In this document: positions 7,491 through 15,535 of the stretch, one piece after another
Numbering within the stretch: the first letter of the stretch is position 1
Layout: each line of letters opens with the position of its first letter
Assembly: GCA_020631405.1 (NCBI GenBank)
Contig: JAHDHH010000002.1
Span: forward strand, 1 to 64,000
Direction: 5' to 3'
DNA: 64,000 bases
Origin: Saprospiraceae bacterium
GTDB taxonomy: Bacteria; Bacteroidota; Bacteroidia; Chitinophagales; Saprospiraceae
Made by a program: the position numbers and the translations under genes
The notes under the pieces: generated by a model
Told to the model about the DNA's origin: nothing
The model's input: only the letters and a program-made list of their open reading frames with translations
The model's database searches: none

Positions 7491-8171
7491 CTAGTATTTG
7501 GGTAAGCTTGAAACCTCCCAAAGCCCTAATGATTTATCTGGATATCTACCGCCATGTTCAGAACACTTTTCATTAATAAGTTGAATCGGTCTAGGAAAGT
7601 TAAATGGAGGTAATTCTAAATTAATATTCCTCCAATCACCAGTAACAATATCTTTGTTTTTTGTATTGGCAGGAAAAGTAGTAGCAATTAGATATTTAGA
7701 ACCACTTCGCTTAATATTGTTAATGGATTTATGAATATTATCATAAGACAGATGAACTAAACAATCTCTTACGAAAACTACATCAGACTTGGGTAAAGTA
7801 TCAGTAATGAGATTTAGTTTTTTAAATGAAACAGTAGCCTTGCTATATTTTGAGTTGTTGTCGCTAATAAGTTGTTGTACAATATCAGCTCCTATATACT
7901 CAATACCTTGAAGATTAACATTCTTCATCCAAAAGAAATCACCACAAGGAATATCAAGCATGGATTTAATTGAATATTTACTTAGAATTTTATCCAATTC
8001 TTCTTGAAGGAATTTAGTTTGCTCACTATTTGATCCTTCTCCAGAAACACTCTCACCGTCACCCCAATAGTTTTTTTTGTAGATATCAGTGAAGACATCT
8101 TCCGCAGATTTTGATCTGTACTTGAGCTTAAGTACTTGTGTTCTTATTTTTTTGATGATTTTGCTAATCAA
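7491..8171 (-). CDS. Class I SAM-dependent methyltransferase
   Basis: 226 residues with a Rossmann SAM-binding motif MLDIPCGDFFWM (about 73-84), an acidic end of strand 2 (YIGADI) and a post-strand-4 motif VFVRDCLVHLSYDNI. The N-terminus is lysine-rich and probably peripheral. Neighbouring flippase and polymerase genes suggest methylation of a sugar in the exported glycan, but the substrate cannot be read from sequence. The frame starts at TTG 8169-8171, and a TATATTTG box at 8188-8195 precedes it. Base composition is strongly AT-rich compared with the flanking genes. Confidence 0.82.
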   Translation of the reverse strand: MISKIIKKIRTQVLKLKYRSKSAEDVFTDIYKKNYWGDGESVSGEGSNSEQTKFLQEELDKILSKYSIKSMLDIPCGDFFWMKNVNLQGIEYIGADIVQQLISDNNSKYSKATVSFKKLNLITDTLPKSDVVFVRDCLVHLSYDNIHKSINNIKRSGSKYLIATTFPANTKNKDIVTGDWRNINLELPPFNFPRPIQLINEKCSEHGGRYPDKSLGLWEVSSLPKY

Positions 8172-8187
8172 TTGCTCTTATTTTAAA

Positions 8188-8195
8188 CAAATATA
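8188..8195 (-). promoter_or_regulatory. Candidate -7 box TATATTTG before the methyltransferase
   Basis: TATATTTG matches TAnnTTTG on the minus strand. A start about 7 nt downstream would leave a leader of roughly 10 nt before TTG 8171. The local AT-richness makes chance matches more likely here. Confidence 0.3.
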
Positions 8196-8199
8196 ATAT

Positions 8200-8388
8200 T
8201 TATTCAGGGATTTGATCTTCAATGCATTGCACACCATTACACACTTCCCACCTATCGCTAAATCCAACCTTAGAAACAAATTGAAAATTTGATTGACCTA
8301 AATTTGTAATTAAATGGATACACTCAAAAGAATTAAATATGCCTGCTAATAATATGCAAAGTAATAAGAAGTGTCTTTTATTTGACAT
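8200..8388 (-). CDS. Small hypothetical protein with hydrophobic N-terminus
   Basis: 62 codons beginning directly after the stop codon of the upstream flippase (TGA at 8389-8391, ATG at 8386-8388). The N-terminus is a membrane or signal segment (KRHFLLLCILLAGIF) and the C-terminal part has two cysteines in EVCNGVQCIED. No family is recognised. The exact junction with the flippase favours a real, coupled gene. It could also be the residue of a longer membrane protein eroded during cluster rearrangement. Confidence 0.4.
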   Translation of the reverse strand: MSNKRHFLLLCILLAGIFNSFECIHLITNLGQSNFQFVSKVGFSDRWEVCNGVQCIEDQIPE

Positions 8389-9663
8389 TCAAAGACCCAC
8401 ACTAATATTTAGGTTTCTCTTGCAAATATACCAAGACAGTAGATTCACAGTGATTAGTCCTATAGAAGAACCAATAGCGGCACCAAGGGCACCAAGTGTG
8501 GGTATAAGCACCAAGTTAAGGAGGGCATTGATGAGGACACTTGCTAACATGACTTTGACGTAGATGTGCTGGAGGTTGGTCATTTTCATTACTACGCCAA
8601 CTGGTCCGGCAATTACATTGACTAATTGTCCAATTGAGAGGATAATTAATATCGTGTACATCGAAGAGAAAGACTCTCCAAATATATCAAGTATCCACCG
8701 ACCAAAGAGAAGGTAAGTCACTAAGACGAATAGGGCTAGTCCCAGAGACCAAGTCAAGATATAGACGATATCTTTCCTCAGCTTACTTCGATCCTTGCTT
8801 TCGAATGAAGCAGCTATTTTGGGAGCAAGTAAGGTGTTAAATGCCATCAAAGGCAGTGAAACAAAACTTGCAAACTTAAACGCCACATGGTAGTGACCAA
8901 TCACCTCGGGTGCAACATAGGCGTTGAGGATCATTTTATCTATCCACTCATTGCAGAATACGAGCATTGTCGCAAGGAAAAAGGGCAGAGAATATCCGAG
9001 TAGGCTAGCGACAGATTCTCTAGTATTTGATTGAGAGTCTCGATCCTGAACTATTAAGCGCCAGGTGAAGGCAAAGGCAACAATGAGACCTATTGCTGTC
9101 AGCCAGGCAAGGACCAGTGGGTAGAGTGAGTCTCCTGGCACTTTGAACAGCCAGAGAATCACCAAGGCAATACTAGGAGCGACAAGGTAGGACAGTACTG
9201 AGGAGAGTGTTATCCAGCGGAAAGCCCTAAAGTATTCGACAAAGATGACCATAAACCCATAAGCGAGGCTTCCTAACAAGTAGGTCCAGAGTGGTAGTGT
9301 GGGCAAGTAACCTGGGATCAAGGTATGCAACAGGCTAACAACCAAGGTGGTAACACCTATAGAGACTATACTCGTACAAGCCAGCGAAGTCCCAAGCAGT
9401 CTGCTGTATGATTGCTGTGTATTTGGGTAGTGGGCACCAATATGCTTGACTATGTAGGTGCCCAAGCCGAGGTTAGCAGAGGTGCCAATGATATGTGTGA
9501 TCATCAGAAAAATGACAAACTCTCCATAGATATTGTCCCCTAGGTAGTTGGTGATATACCAGATAAATCCAAATTGTAGTAACAAGGCAAGTAGTCGTAT
9601 GATGAGTACTTGACCTCCAGCACGTAGCATGGTGAAAACACTAGAAAGTATTTTCGATGGCAT
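8389..9663 (-). CDS. Polysaccharide flippase (Wzx-like)
   Basis: A 424-residue protein with about 12-14 membrane segments and the features of lipid-linked oligosaccharide flippases: an N-terminal YITNYLGDNIYGEFVIF region, a central VAPEVIGHYHVAFKFAS segment and a late GPVGVVMKMTN. It would translocate undecaprenyl-linked units made by cytoplasmic glycosyltransferases, none of which lie in this window. It follows cysN with a 60-nt gap on the same strand, linking sulfate activation with glycan export. It differs clearly from the second flippase at 6194-7429, so it is not a recent duplicate. Confidence 0.88.
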   Translation of the reverse strand: MPSKILSSVFTMLRAGGQVLIIRLLALLLQFGFIWYITNYLGDNIYGEFVIFLMITHIIGTSANLGLGTYIVKHIGAHYPNTQQSYSRLLGTSLACTSIVSIGVTTLVVSLLHTLIPGYLPTLPLWTYLLGSLAYGFMVIFVEYFRAFRWITLSSVLSYLVAPSIALVILWLFKVPGDSLYPLVLAWLTAIGLIVAFAFTWRLIVQDRDSQSNTRESVASLLGYSLPFFLATMLVFCNEWIDKMILNAYVAPEVIGHYHVAFKFASFVSLPLMAFNTLLAPKIAASFESKDRSKLRKDIVYILTWSLGLALFVLVTYLLFGRWILDIFGESFSSMYTILIILSIGQLVNVIAGPVGVVMKMTNLQHIYVKVMLASVLINALLNLVLIPTLGALGAAIGSSIGLITVNLLSWYICKRNLNISVGL

Positions 9664-9723
9664 AGATTAATTTGTCTTGAGTTATCTAATTATAACTCTT
9701 TCTTAGCTAGGCTAGTATACTAA

Positions 9724-10986
9724 TTAGATAATCATCCCAGCGGCAACTGTATTGTTTGTGCCTTCGTCTATCAAGATTACACTACCTGTAATTCTGTTAG
9801 TCCTGTATGGATCAGCAAACAGTGGCTTTGTGGTTCTAATTTGGATTCTAGCGATATCATTCATACCTACTTTGATATTTTCCTCATCTCGGTGCAGGCT
9901 ATTGATATCAAGTCTGTATCTGATTTTCTTTACCACGCATCTTGCTTCTTGAGAAGTATGCATGATAGTATACTTGCTATTTTCGTTCAACTGATGGTCC
10001 GAACTAAACCAACAGATCATCAAGTCAATATCTTGAGTTACCTCTGGCTTGTTGTTTTCTCTGACTATCATGTCACCTCTACTGAGGTCGAAGTCTTCTG
10101 CTAACTGTAGTGTCACAGACTGTGGAGGGAAAGCCTCTTCTTGCTCTCCATCTGCACCATCTATCTGACTTATTGTAGTAGTAAATCCAGAAGGAAGGAG
10201 CATGACCTTATCTCCTTTTTTCAGGACACCACCAGCTACTCTACCTGCATATCCTCGATAGTCATGAAATTCATCACTATATGGTCTTACGACATATTGT
10301 ACAGGGAATCTTACATCAATAAAGTTGTGATCGGAAGCGATGTGTACATTCTCTAGGTAGTAAATCAATGTTGGTCCTTCGTACCAAGGTGTATTTTTAG
10401 ACCTATTCACGACATTATCTCCAAGTAAGGCTGAAATTGGAATAAAGTGAACATCCTTTACATCAAGCTTAGCTGCAAATGCTTCGAATTCTTCTTGAAT
10501 CTTGTTGTATTGCTCTTGACTAAAATCAACTAAGTCCATTTTGTTGATACAACATACCAAGTGAGGTATTTGTAACAGTGATGCTATGATTGCATGCCTT
10601 TTAGTTTGCTCAACTACTCCTTGTCTAGCATCGATTAGAATCAGTGCTACATTGGCAGTAGAGGCACCAGTGACCATGTTACGAGTATACTGAGTATGAC
10701 CAGGTGTATCAGCTATAATGAACTTCCTCTTTGGAGTAGAGAAGTACCTGTAGGCCACATCAATAGTGATCCCTTGCTCTCTTTCTGACTTCAGACCATC
10801 TGTGAGTAAGGCTAGGTTGATTTCTGCCTCACCCATTCTTTCACTAGTCTTCTTGATTTGATCATACTGATCTTGGTAGATAGACTTACTATCGTAGAGT
10901 AACCTTCCGATAAGGGTTGACTTACCATCATCTACACTACCTGCCGTGGTGAATCTTAATAATTCGCTTGATTTATAATCTGCCAT
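9724..10986 (-). CDS. cysN: Sulfate adenylyltransferase subunit 1, GTPase
   Basis: A 420-residue GTP-binding subunit of ATP sulfurylase that couples GTP hydrolysis to formation of APS from sulfate and ATP with CysD. Visible motifs: G1 GSVDDGKST (16-24), G3 DTPGHTQYTRNM, G4 NKMD, then EF-Tu-like domains 2 and 3. The length matches CysN alone and not a CysNC fusion; the APS kinase is a separate upstream gene. Unusually, a four-helix-bundle gene separates it from cysD. Confidence 0.95.
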   Translation of the reverse strand: MADYKSSELLRFTTAGSVDDGKSTLIGRLLYDSKSIYQDQYDQIKKTSERMGEAEINLALLTDGLKSEREQGITIDVAYRYFSTPKRKFIIADTPGHTQYTRNMVTGASTANVALILIDARQGVVEQTKRHAIIASLLQIPHLVCCINKMDLVDFSQEQYNKIQEEFEAFAAKLDVKDVHFIPISALLGDNVVNRSKNTPWYEGPTLIYYLENVHIASDHNFIDVRFPVQYVVRPYSDEFHDYRGYAGRVAGGVLKKGDKVMLLPSGFTTTISQIDGADGEQEEAFPPQSVTLQLAEDFDLSRGDMIVRENNKPEVTQDIDLMICWFSSDHQLNENSKYTIMHTSQEARCVVKKIRYRLDINSLHRDEENIKVGMNDIARIQIRTTKPLFADPYRTNRITGSVILIDEGTNNTVAAGMII

Positions 10987-11022
10987 ATGTTTGCTTGGCT
11001 CAAGGCCCTTTATAGTTTAATG

Positions 11023-11427
11023 TTGAATAGTTTAAGGTTTATGGTTTTCGCTGTAATTGAGTTTTCCTTAAACCGCTCAACATCTTTGAAATTTCTTTAA
11101 TTAATTCCCGAATGTCTGTCAAATCATTTTCAGTTAAATATTCTAAGTCATTTGCTATTACAGAAGCACTTAATACTTCTATAAGACTACTAAAAGCTAT
11201 TTCTGTAAAGCGAGCTTGTTCTTTTCCAGAGAACCTAGATGTACCTTCAGCAATATTTAATGTTACCGATATACTTGCTCTTCTGAGTTGTGAAGTCAAA
11301 CCAAACTGTTCCGCTTTCGGAAAGCTTAAAGTCGTACTGTAAATCTTTTTATTGAGTTCTCGACTCTTATTCCAAACAGATAACTTTTCAAAAGAGAACA
11401 TTGAATTGTATTGCTTTAAACATTCAA
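11023..11427. repeat. Imperfect inverted repeats flanking the four-helix-bundle gene
   Basis: TTGAATAGTTTAAGG (11023-11037) and GCTTTAAACATTCAA (11413-11427) are imperfect inverted copies, differing by a one-base indel and the ends. They lie in A/T-rich spacers with further TTTAA/TGTTGAA words. Flanking repeats of this kind would fit insertion of the enclosed gene as a unit. Confidence 0.45.
11039..11401 (-). CDS. Four-helix-bundle protein (23S rRNA intervening-sequence protein family)
   Basis: 120 residues with the family pattern: MFSFEKLSVWNKSREL at the N-terminus, FPKAEQFGLTSQLRRASISV, then NIAEGTSR and a C-terminal helix ending KMLSGLRKTQLQRK. Family members occur in 23S rRNA intervening sequences, and free-standing copies are scattered in Bacteroidota genomes; the molecular function is not established. 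The gene sits between cysD and cysN, two genes whose products form one enzyme, with 44 and 52 bp of A/T-rich spacer and weak inverted repeats at both sides. It therefore looks inserted without breaking the operon. Confidence 0.9.
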   Translation of the reverse strand: MFSFEKLSVWNKSRELNKKIYSTTLSFPKAEQFGLTSQLRRASISVTLNIAEGTSRFSGKEQARFTEIAFSSLIEVLSASVIANDLEYLTENDLTDIRELIKEISKMLSGLRKTQLQRKP

Positions 11428-11445
11428 CTTTATTCTTTAAACATC

Positions 11446-12348
11446 TTAAAAATACCCCTTCTTCTTTCTATCCTCCATACTCGTCTCACTTCTCTTATCA
11501 TCTGTTCTACCGCCTCTTTCGGTCATCCTAGTAGTTGCTATTTCTTCGATGATTGCTTCTATATCTTTGGCATCTGACTTCCATACACCTGTACAGGTCA
11601 CATCACCTATCGTTCTACATCTTACAGTCTCCATAAAGACTTTTTCTTCTGGTTTCTTAGGGATGAACTCACTGTCTGCGAGTAAGACACCGTCTCTTTC
11701 GAATACACTTCTCTCATGAGCAAAGTATAGCGAAGGCAAAGGCACCTCTTCCATCGCAAGGTACTGCCACACATCTAGTTCTGTCCAGTTACTGATTGGA
11801 AATACTCTAAAATGCTCTCCCATGAAGTGCTTAGAATTAAAGATATTCCACAGCTCAGGTCTTTGATTTTTTGGATCCCACTGGCCGAATTCGTCTCTAT
11901 GTGAGAAGAATCTTTCTTTGGCTCTAGCCTTTTCCTCATCTCTTCTTGCGCCACCTAGCGCCGCATCAAACTTGCCTTTTTCGAGTTCGTCAAGGAGTAC
12001 AGCAGTCTGAAGTCCATTCCTACTTGCATTGAATCCTTTCTCTTCTCTTGCCTTACCACTATCTATAGACTCTTGTACAGAACCTACAATTAGTTTAGCA
12101 TTCATTCTTGCGACTAGTTCATCTCTATATTGAATCGTCTCTGGAAAGTTGTGTCCAGTATCAATGTGTAATAGCGTAAACGGAATTCTAGCTGGGTAAA
12201 AAGCCTTGTAAGCTAAGTGTACCATTAAGATAGAATCCTTTCCTCCAGAGAACATGAGTACAGGATTTTCAAACTGTGCCGCTACTTCACGCATGACATA
12301 GATTGATTCTGCTTCTAGTTCTTTTAAGTGATTAATGTGATAGTTCAT
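11446..12348 (-). CDS. cysD: Sulfate adenylyltransferase subunit 2
   Basis: 300 residues of the PP-loop adenylyltransferase subunit that makes APS. The PP-loop SGGKDS lies at 34-39, followed by LLHIDTGHNFPETI, a conserved RRDEEKARAKERFFSHRD segment and FPISNWTELDVW. The length is normal for CysD. It lies 6 nt after cysC and is presumably co-transcribed with cysC upstream and, through the inserted gene, with cysN downstream. Confidence 0.96.
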   Translation of the reverse strand: MNYHINHLKELEAESIYVMREVAAQFENPVLMFSGGKDSILMVHLAYKAFYPARIPFTLLHIDTGHNFPETIQYRDELVARMNAKLIVGSVQESIDSGKAREEKGFNASRNGLQTAVLLDELEKGKFDAALGGARRDEEKARAKERFFSHRDEFGQWDPKNQRPELWNIFNSKHFMGEHFRVFPISNWTELDVWQYLAMEEVPLPSLYFAHERSVFERDGVLLADSEFIPKKPEEKVFMETVRCRTIGDVTCTGVWKSDAKDIEAIIEEIATTRMTERGGRTDDKRSETSMEDRKKKGYF

Positions 12349-12354
12349 AACTTG

Positions 12355-12954
12355 TTATGCTTTGCCGATTAATGGCAAGATTTTATTGAAAACTAATGTA
12401 ACAGACTCTTCCAAGCTCTGTTGATCTGTTCTTATTTCTAAATATGGATTTTGTGGTGCCTCATAAGGTGAGTCTATCCCAGTGAATCCTTTGATTTCTC
12501 CATTTCTAGCCTTTTGGTAGAGTCCTTTGACATCTCTCTCTTCGCAGACTTCAAGAGGAGCATTGATATAAATCTCTAGAAAGTCATCCTTGCCTATAAT
12601 CTCTTGAGCCATTGCTCTAATCTCCCTCGTAGGACTGACGAAACTATTAATACAGACGATACCTGCCTGCGTAAATAATTTTGATACCTCAGCTATCCTT
12701 CTAATATTCTCGGCTCTATCTTCTAGACTAAAACCTAAGTTATTGCAAATACCAGTCCGAGTATTGTCTCCATCAAGAACCATTGTCTGAAATCCCTTGG
12801 CATGGAGTAGTTTTTCAAAAGCTATAGCAATCGTACTCTTACCTGACCCTGAAAGACCAGTCATCCATATCACCTTAGCGGTTTGATTGAGCTGTTGCTC
12901 TTTTTCATCTCTTCCTAGGAGTCTGTCAAATATCGGATGGATGTTATCAGCCAT
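12355..12954 (-). CDS. cysC: Adenylylsulfate (APS) kinase
   Basis: 199 residues from ATG 12954; the longer frame starting at 13020 overlaps the DUF2061 gene and adds no conserved sequence. Walker A GLSGSGKST (33-41), DGDNTRTGICNNLGFS and RAENIRRIAEV are diagnostic for APS kinase, which phosphorylates APS to PAPS. The start is 2 nt from the DUF2061 stop, implying coupled translation. No CysH-type PAPS reductase or sulfite reductase is in the window, so the product most likely supplies the sulfotransferase at 3992-4882. Confidence 0.95.
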   Translation of the reverse strand: MADNIHPIFDRLLGRDEKEQQLNQTAKVIWMTGLSGSGKSTIAIAFEKLLHAKGFQTMVLDGDNTRTGICNNLGFSLEDRAENIRRIAEVSKLFTQAGIVCINSFVSPTREIRAMAQEIIGKDDFLEIYINAPLEVCEERDVKGLYQKARNGEIKGFTGIDSPYEAPQNPYLEIRTDQQSLEESVTLVFNKILPLIGKA

Positions 12955-12956
12955 GG

Positions 12957-13202
12957 TTAATCTTCCTTGGGTTTGTTTGGTATGATAGTTCTGACGGTAC
13001 CACGAGGCACAAGTAACCAAGCACGTTCATGTAGATAGTAAATTACTAACTTTATTACGAATTCTAAGGCACCAAGCTCTAATGCAAAACTGATATCACC
13101 TGTTTTGAAATAGGCAATAGCAATAAGAGTGCTTGTCGCTATAATTCTCCAAGTTAGACCCTTGAGGAAACTCCGTAAATGTGATTCTTTAAGATCCGAC
13201 AT
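12957..13202 (-). CDS. DUF2061 membrane protein, first gene of the sulfate-activation operon
   Basis: 81 residues with two predicted membrane segments (TWRIIATSTLIAIAYF and LEFVIKLVIYYLHERAW), matching DUF2061. This small domain is found repeatedly beside, or fused to, sulfate-activation genes. The function is unproven; a role at the membrane linked to sulfate uptake or to a membrane-associated CysC is conceivable. A TATCTTTG box about 60 nt upstream may be the operon promoter. Confidence 0.88.
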   Translation of the reverse strand: MSDLKESHLRSFLKGLTWRIIATSTLIAIAYFKTGDISFALELGALEFVIKLVIYYLHERAWLLVPRGTVRTIIPNKPKED

Positions 13203-13262
13203 TTATATTTTTTGTATTCTAAAAGAGTTAGAAAAAAATGTTGGTAGATAGTAATTGGGCGG

Positions 13263-13270
13263 CAAAGATA
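13263..13270 (-). promoter_or_regulatory. Candidate -7 box TATCTTTG of the cys operon
   Basis: Minus-strand TATCTTTG lies about 60 nt before the DUF2061 start in an otherwise gene-free stretch. No exact -33 TTTG was found at 19 nt. Confidence 0.4.
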
Positions 13271-13313
13271 CTATTAGTTCACGATATAGTAAAAAGGCGA
13301 TACTAAAATAATA

Positions 13314-13341
13314 AAGCCCCCTAGAGTGAACTAGGAGGCTT
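13314..13341 (-). terminator. Hairpin terminator after mscL
   Basis: AAGCCCCCTAG (13314-13324) pairs with CTAGGAGGCTT (13331-13341), with one mismatch, around a 6-nt loop. T-rich flanks on both strands would let it work in either direction; the minus-strand mscL gene ends 29 nt before it. Confidence 0.75.
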
Positions 13342-13369
13342 CGTTATTTTTGTCAATACTAAAAGAAGC

Positions 13370-13753
13370 TTACTTCTTTACAGCATCTCTAATTTCTGCC
13401 AATAATTCTTGGTCAGCTGTTGGACCAGGTGCTGGTGCAGCTCCCATAAATTTGATTTTAGATTTTGCAATCATAAAGAGTACCCATCCTACTATCAATA
13501 AGTTGATAATAGAGTTGATCCACTTTCCATATCTAATTGCATTAGCAGGAGATCCATCCTCGTTTACTTTGTCTCCAAGAGCTATCATCATATCTGCAAA
13601 GTCAATACCTCCTGCGAAGTGACCAACTATTGGCATGATAATATCAGCAACGAAACCGTTTACAACAAGGCCGACTGCCGTAGCAAGTATAAAGGCAATT
13701 GCGAAATCAATCACATTCCCAGTCATAATAAATTCCTTAAATTCTTTTAACAT
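13370..13753 (-). CDS. mscL: Large-conductance mechanosensitive channel
   Basis: A 127-residue inner-membrane channel that opens under high membrane tension to release solutes. The N-terminal helix EFKEFIMTGNVIDFAIAF with the glycine/alanine-rich pore-lining TM1, a periplasmic loop and a second TM (NSIINLLIVGWVLFMIAKS) match MscL. A short cytoplasmic helix (DQELLAEIRDAVKK) closes it. The length is normal. It is monocistronic, with a hairpin terminator downstream and a TAGTTTTG box about 50 nt upstream. Confidence 0.96.
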   Translation of the reverse strand: MLKEFKEFIMTGNVIDFAIAFILATAVGLVVNGFVADIIMPIVGHFAGGIDFADMMIALGDKVNEDGSPANAIRYGKWINSIINLLIVGWVLFMIAKSKIKFMGAAPAPGPTADQELLAEIRDAVKK

Positions 13754-13802
13754 GACGTTTTGTTTTAGTTATTAAATATTTTGGTTTACCGTGTTTAGAC
13801 GG

Positions 13803-13810
13803 CAAAACTA
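13803..13810 (-). promoter_or_regulatory. Candidate -7 box TAGTTTTG of mscL
   Basis: TAGTTTTG on the minus strand, about 50 nt before the mscL ATG; matches TAnnTTTG exactly. The -33 element is not obvious. Confidence 0.35.
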
Positions 13811-13867
13811 CTCCTATGGTAACAGATAAAAAAACATTATATCACTAATTATAATGTGTAACATGTT

Positions 13868-13893
13868 AAAAACCTATAGACTAGTGAGGTTTT
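13868..13893 (-). terminator. Probable terminator after glyS
   Basis: AAAACCT (13869-13875) and AGGTTTT (13887-13893) form a short stem around an 11-nt loop, followed on the minus strand by T residues. It lies about 25 nt after the glyS stop. Short stem, so moderate support. Confidence 0.45.
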
Positions 13894-13916
13894 AGCCAAA
13901 AGTTAAAGACAAAATA

Positions 13917-15449
13917 TTACATCAAGTTAGCTAAATCAGTCTCTTTTAATACTATGCTAATAGCTTCTTCCTTACTTAATCTTTGCTGTTCGAGGGTGTC
14001 TCTATCTCTGAGTGTTACTGTACCGTCTTCTAGTGTTTGATGATCAATAGTCACACAATATGGAGTACCAATAGCATCTTGTCTTCTGTATCTTCTTCCA
14101 ATAGCATCTTTCTCATCATACTGTGTTGTTGTATGTTTTTTGAATTCTCCAAGGAGGTCTTTAGCAGTCTTAACCAGGTGTTCATCATTTTTCAATAATG
14201 GCAATACAGCTACTTTGATTGGTGCTATAGCCTTAGGAAGCTTCATCACTACCCTTGTACTGACCTGACCTTTGTCGTTGGTTAACTCTTCCTCTTGAAG
14301 CGCTAGACTCATCACTGCAAGAAACATCCTATCACAACCCAATGATGTCTCTACTACATAGGGCACATAGTTTTCGTTGAGCTCTGGGTCAAAGTATTGT
14401 ACCTTTCTTCCAGAGTATTCTTGATGTTGACTGAGGTCAAAGTCTGTTCTAGAGTGAATACCTTCTAGTTCTTTGAACCCAAAAGGAAATTCGAATTCAA
14501 TATCCACGGCTGCGTTGGCATAGTGAGCAAGATTCTCATGATTATGGAATCTCAACTTGTCAGGTGATGTGCCAAGTGCCTCATGCCAAGCCATTCTCTT
14601 AGCCTTCCATGCTTCGTAAAACTCCATTTCGGTGCCTGGTCTTACGAAGAATTGCATCTCCATTTGCTCAAATTCTCGCATTCTAAAGATGAACTGTCTA
14701 GCGACGATTTCATTTCTAAATGCCTTACCAATTTGTGCTATACCGAATGGGAGTTTTTGTCTTGATGTCTTTTGTACATTCAGAAAGTTGACAAAGATAC
14801 CTTGAGCTGTTTCTGGTCTGAGGTAGAGTTTGCCTTCTTCTCCTGAAATGTTGCCAAGCTGAGTATTGAACATAAGGTTAAACTGTCTTACATCAGTCCA
14901 ATTCTTAGTGCCACTGACTGGACAAGCTATCTCACATTCCTCAATCAGTAGTTTGAGGTCTTCCATATCTTCAGAACTTAGAGCCTTGTTCATACGGTCA
15001 AGCGTCTGGTCTATTTTAGCCTGTCTTTCGACAATCCTTCCATTCGTTGATCTGAATTGAGCTTCGTCAAAATCATCACCAAATTTCTTTGCTGCCTTGA
15101 CTACATCTTTTTTGATCTTAGCCTCAATCTTATCACAATACTCTTCGATAAGCTGGTCAGCTCTATATCTCTTCTTAGAATCCTTATTATCTACTAATGG
15201 GTCATTGAATGCGTCAACATGACCTGATGCCTTCCATATTTTGGGATGCATAAATATTGCAGAGTCAATACCCACGATATTATCATGCATTTGTACCATA
15301 CTCTTCCACCAATACGCCTTGATGTTGTTTTTGAGTTCTACTCCATTAGGACCATAATCATAGACGGCAGCTAGACCATCATATAGCTCACTAGATTGGT
15401 AGATAAATCCATATTCTTTGCAGTGTGATACAAGACTTTTAAAATCCAT
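13917..15449 (-). CDS. glyS: Glycine--tRNA ligase, single-chain dimeric type
   Basis: A 510-residue class II synthetase of the archaeal/eukaryotic-like alpha2 type used by Bacteroidota, not the alpha2beta2 bacterial type. Motif 2 lies in the FRNEIVARQFIFRMREFEQ stretch, the glycine pocket in GIHSRTDFDLSQHQ, and motif 3 in VETSLGCDRMFLAV. The C-terminal anticodon-binding domain spans about 400-500 (IKVAVLPLLKN). It charges tRNA-Gly in the cytoplasm. A well-formed Bacteroidota promoter precedes it. Confidence 0.96.
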   Translation of the reverse strand: MDFKSLVSHCKEYGFIYQSSELYDGLAAVYDYGPNGVELKNNIKAYWWKSMVQMHDNIVGIDSAIFMHPKIWKASGHVDAFNDPLVDNKDSKKRYRADQLIEEYCDKIEAKIKKDVVKAAKKFGDDFDEAQFRSTNGRIVERQAKIDQTLDRMNKALSSEDMEDLKLLIEECEIACPVSGTKNWTDVRQFNLMFNTQLGNISGEEGKLYLRPETAQGIFVNFLNVQKTSRQKLPFGIAQIGKAFRNEIVARQFIFRMREFEQMEMQFFVRPGTEMEFYEAWKAKRMAWHEALGTSPDKLRFHNHENLAHYANAAVDIEFEFPFGFKELEGIHSRTDFDLSQHQEYSGRKVQYFDPELNENYVPYVVETSLGCDRMFLAVMSLALQEEELTNDKGQVSTRVVMKLPKAIAPIKVAVLPLLKNDEHLVKTAKDLLGEFKKHTTTQYDEKDAIGRRYRRQDAIGTPYCVTIDHQTLEDGTVTLRDRDTLEQQRLSKEEAISIVLKETDLANLM

Positions 15450-15477
15450 TGATTGTAAATTATATCTGAAAAAAACA

Positions 15478-15506
15478 CAAAGGTAGTAATACCGTGAACT
15501 TTACAA
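15478..15506 (-). promoter_or_regulatory. glyS promoter: -33 TTG and -7 TACCTTTG
   Basis: On the minus strand TTG (15504-15506) and TACCTTTG (15478-15485) are separated by 18 nt, close to the Bacteroidota consensus TTTG-N19-TAnnTTTG. Initiation about 7 nt downstream would give a leader near 20 nt for glyS. This is the best two-part promoter match seen in the window. Confidence 0.6.
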
Positions 15507-15535
15507 CATGATATGCATTAGACTATAAAAAGACT

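Noticed and set aside
9724-12954. Assimilatory sulfate reduction for cysteine synthesis
   Set aside because: The activation genes are present, but no PAPS/APS reductase or sulfite reductase is in the window, whereas a sulfotransferase and glycan-export genes are in the same run.
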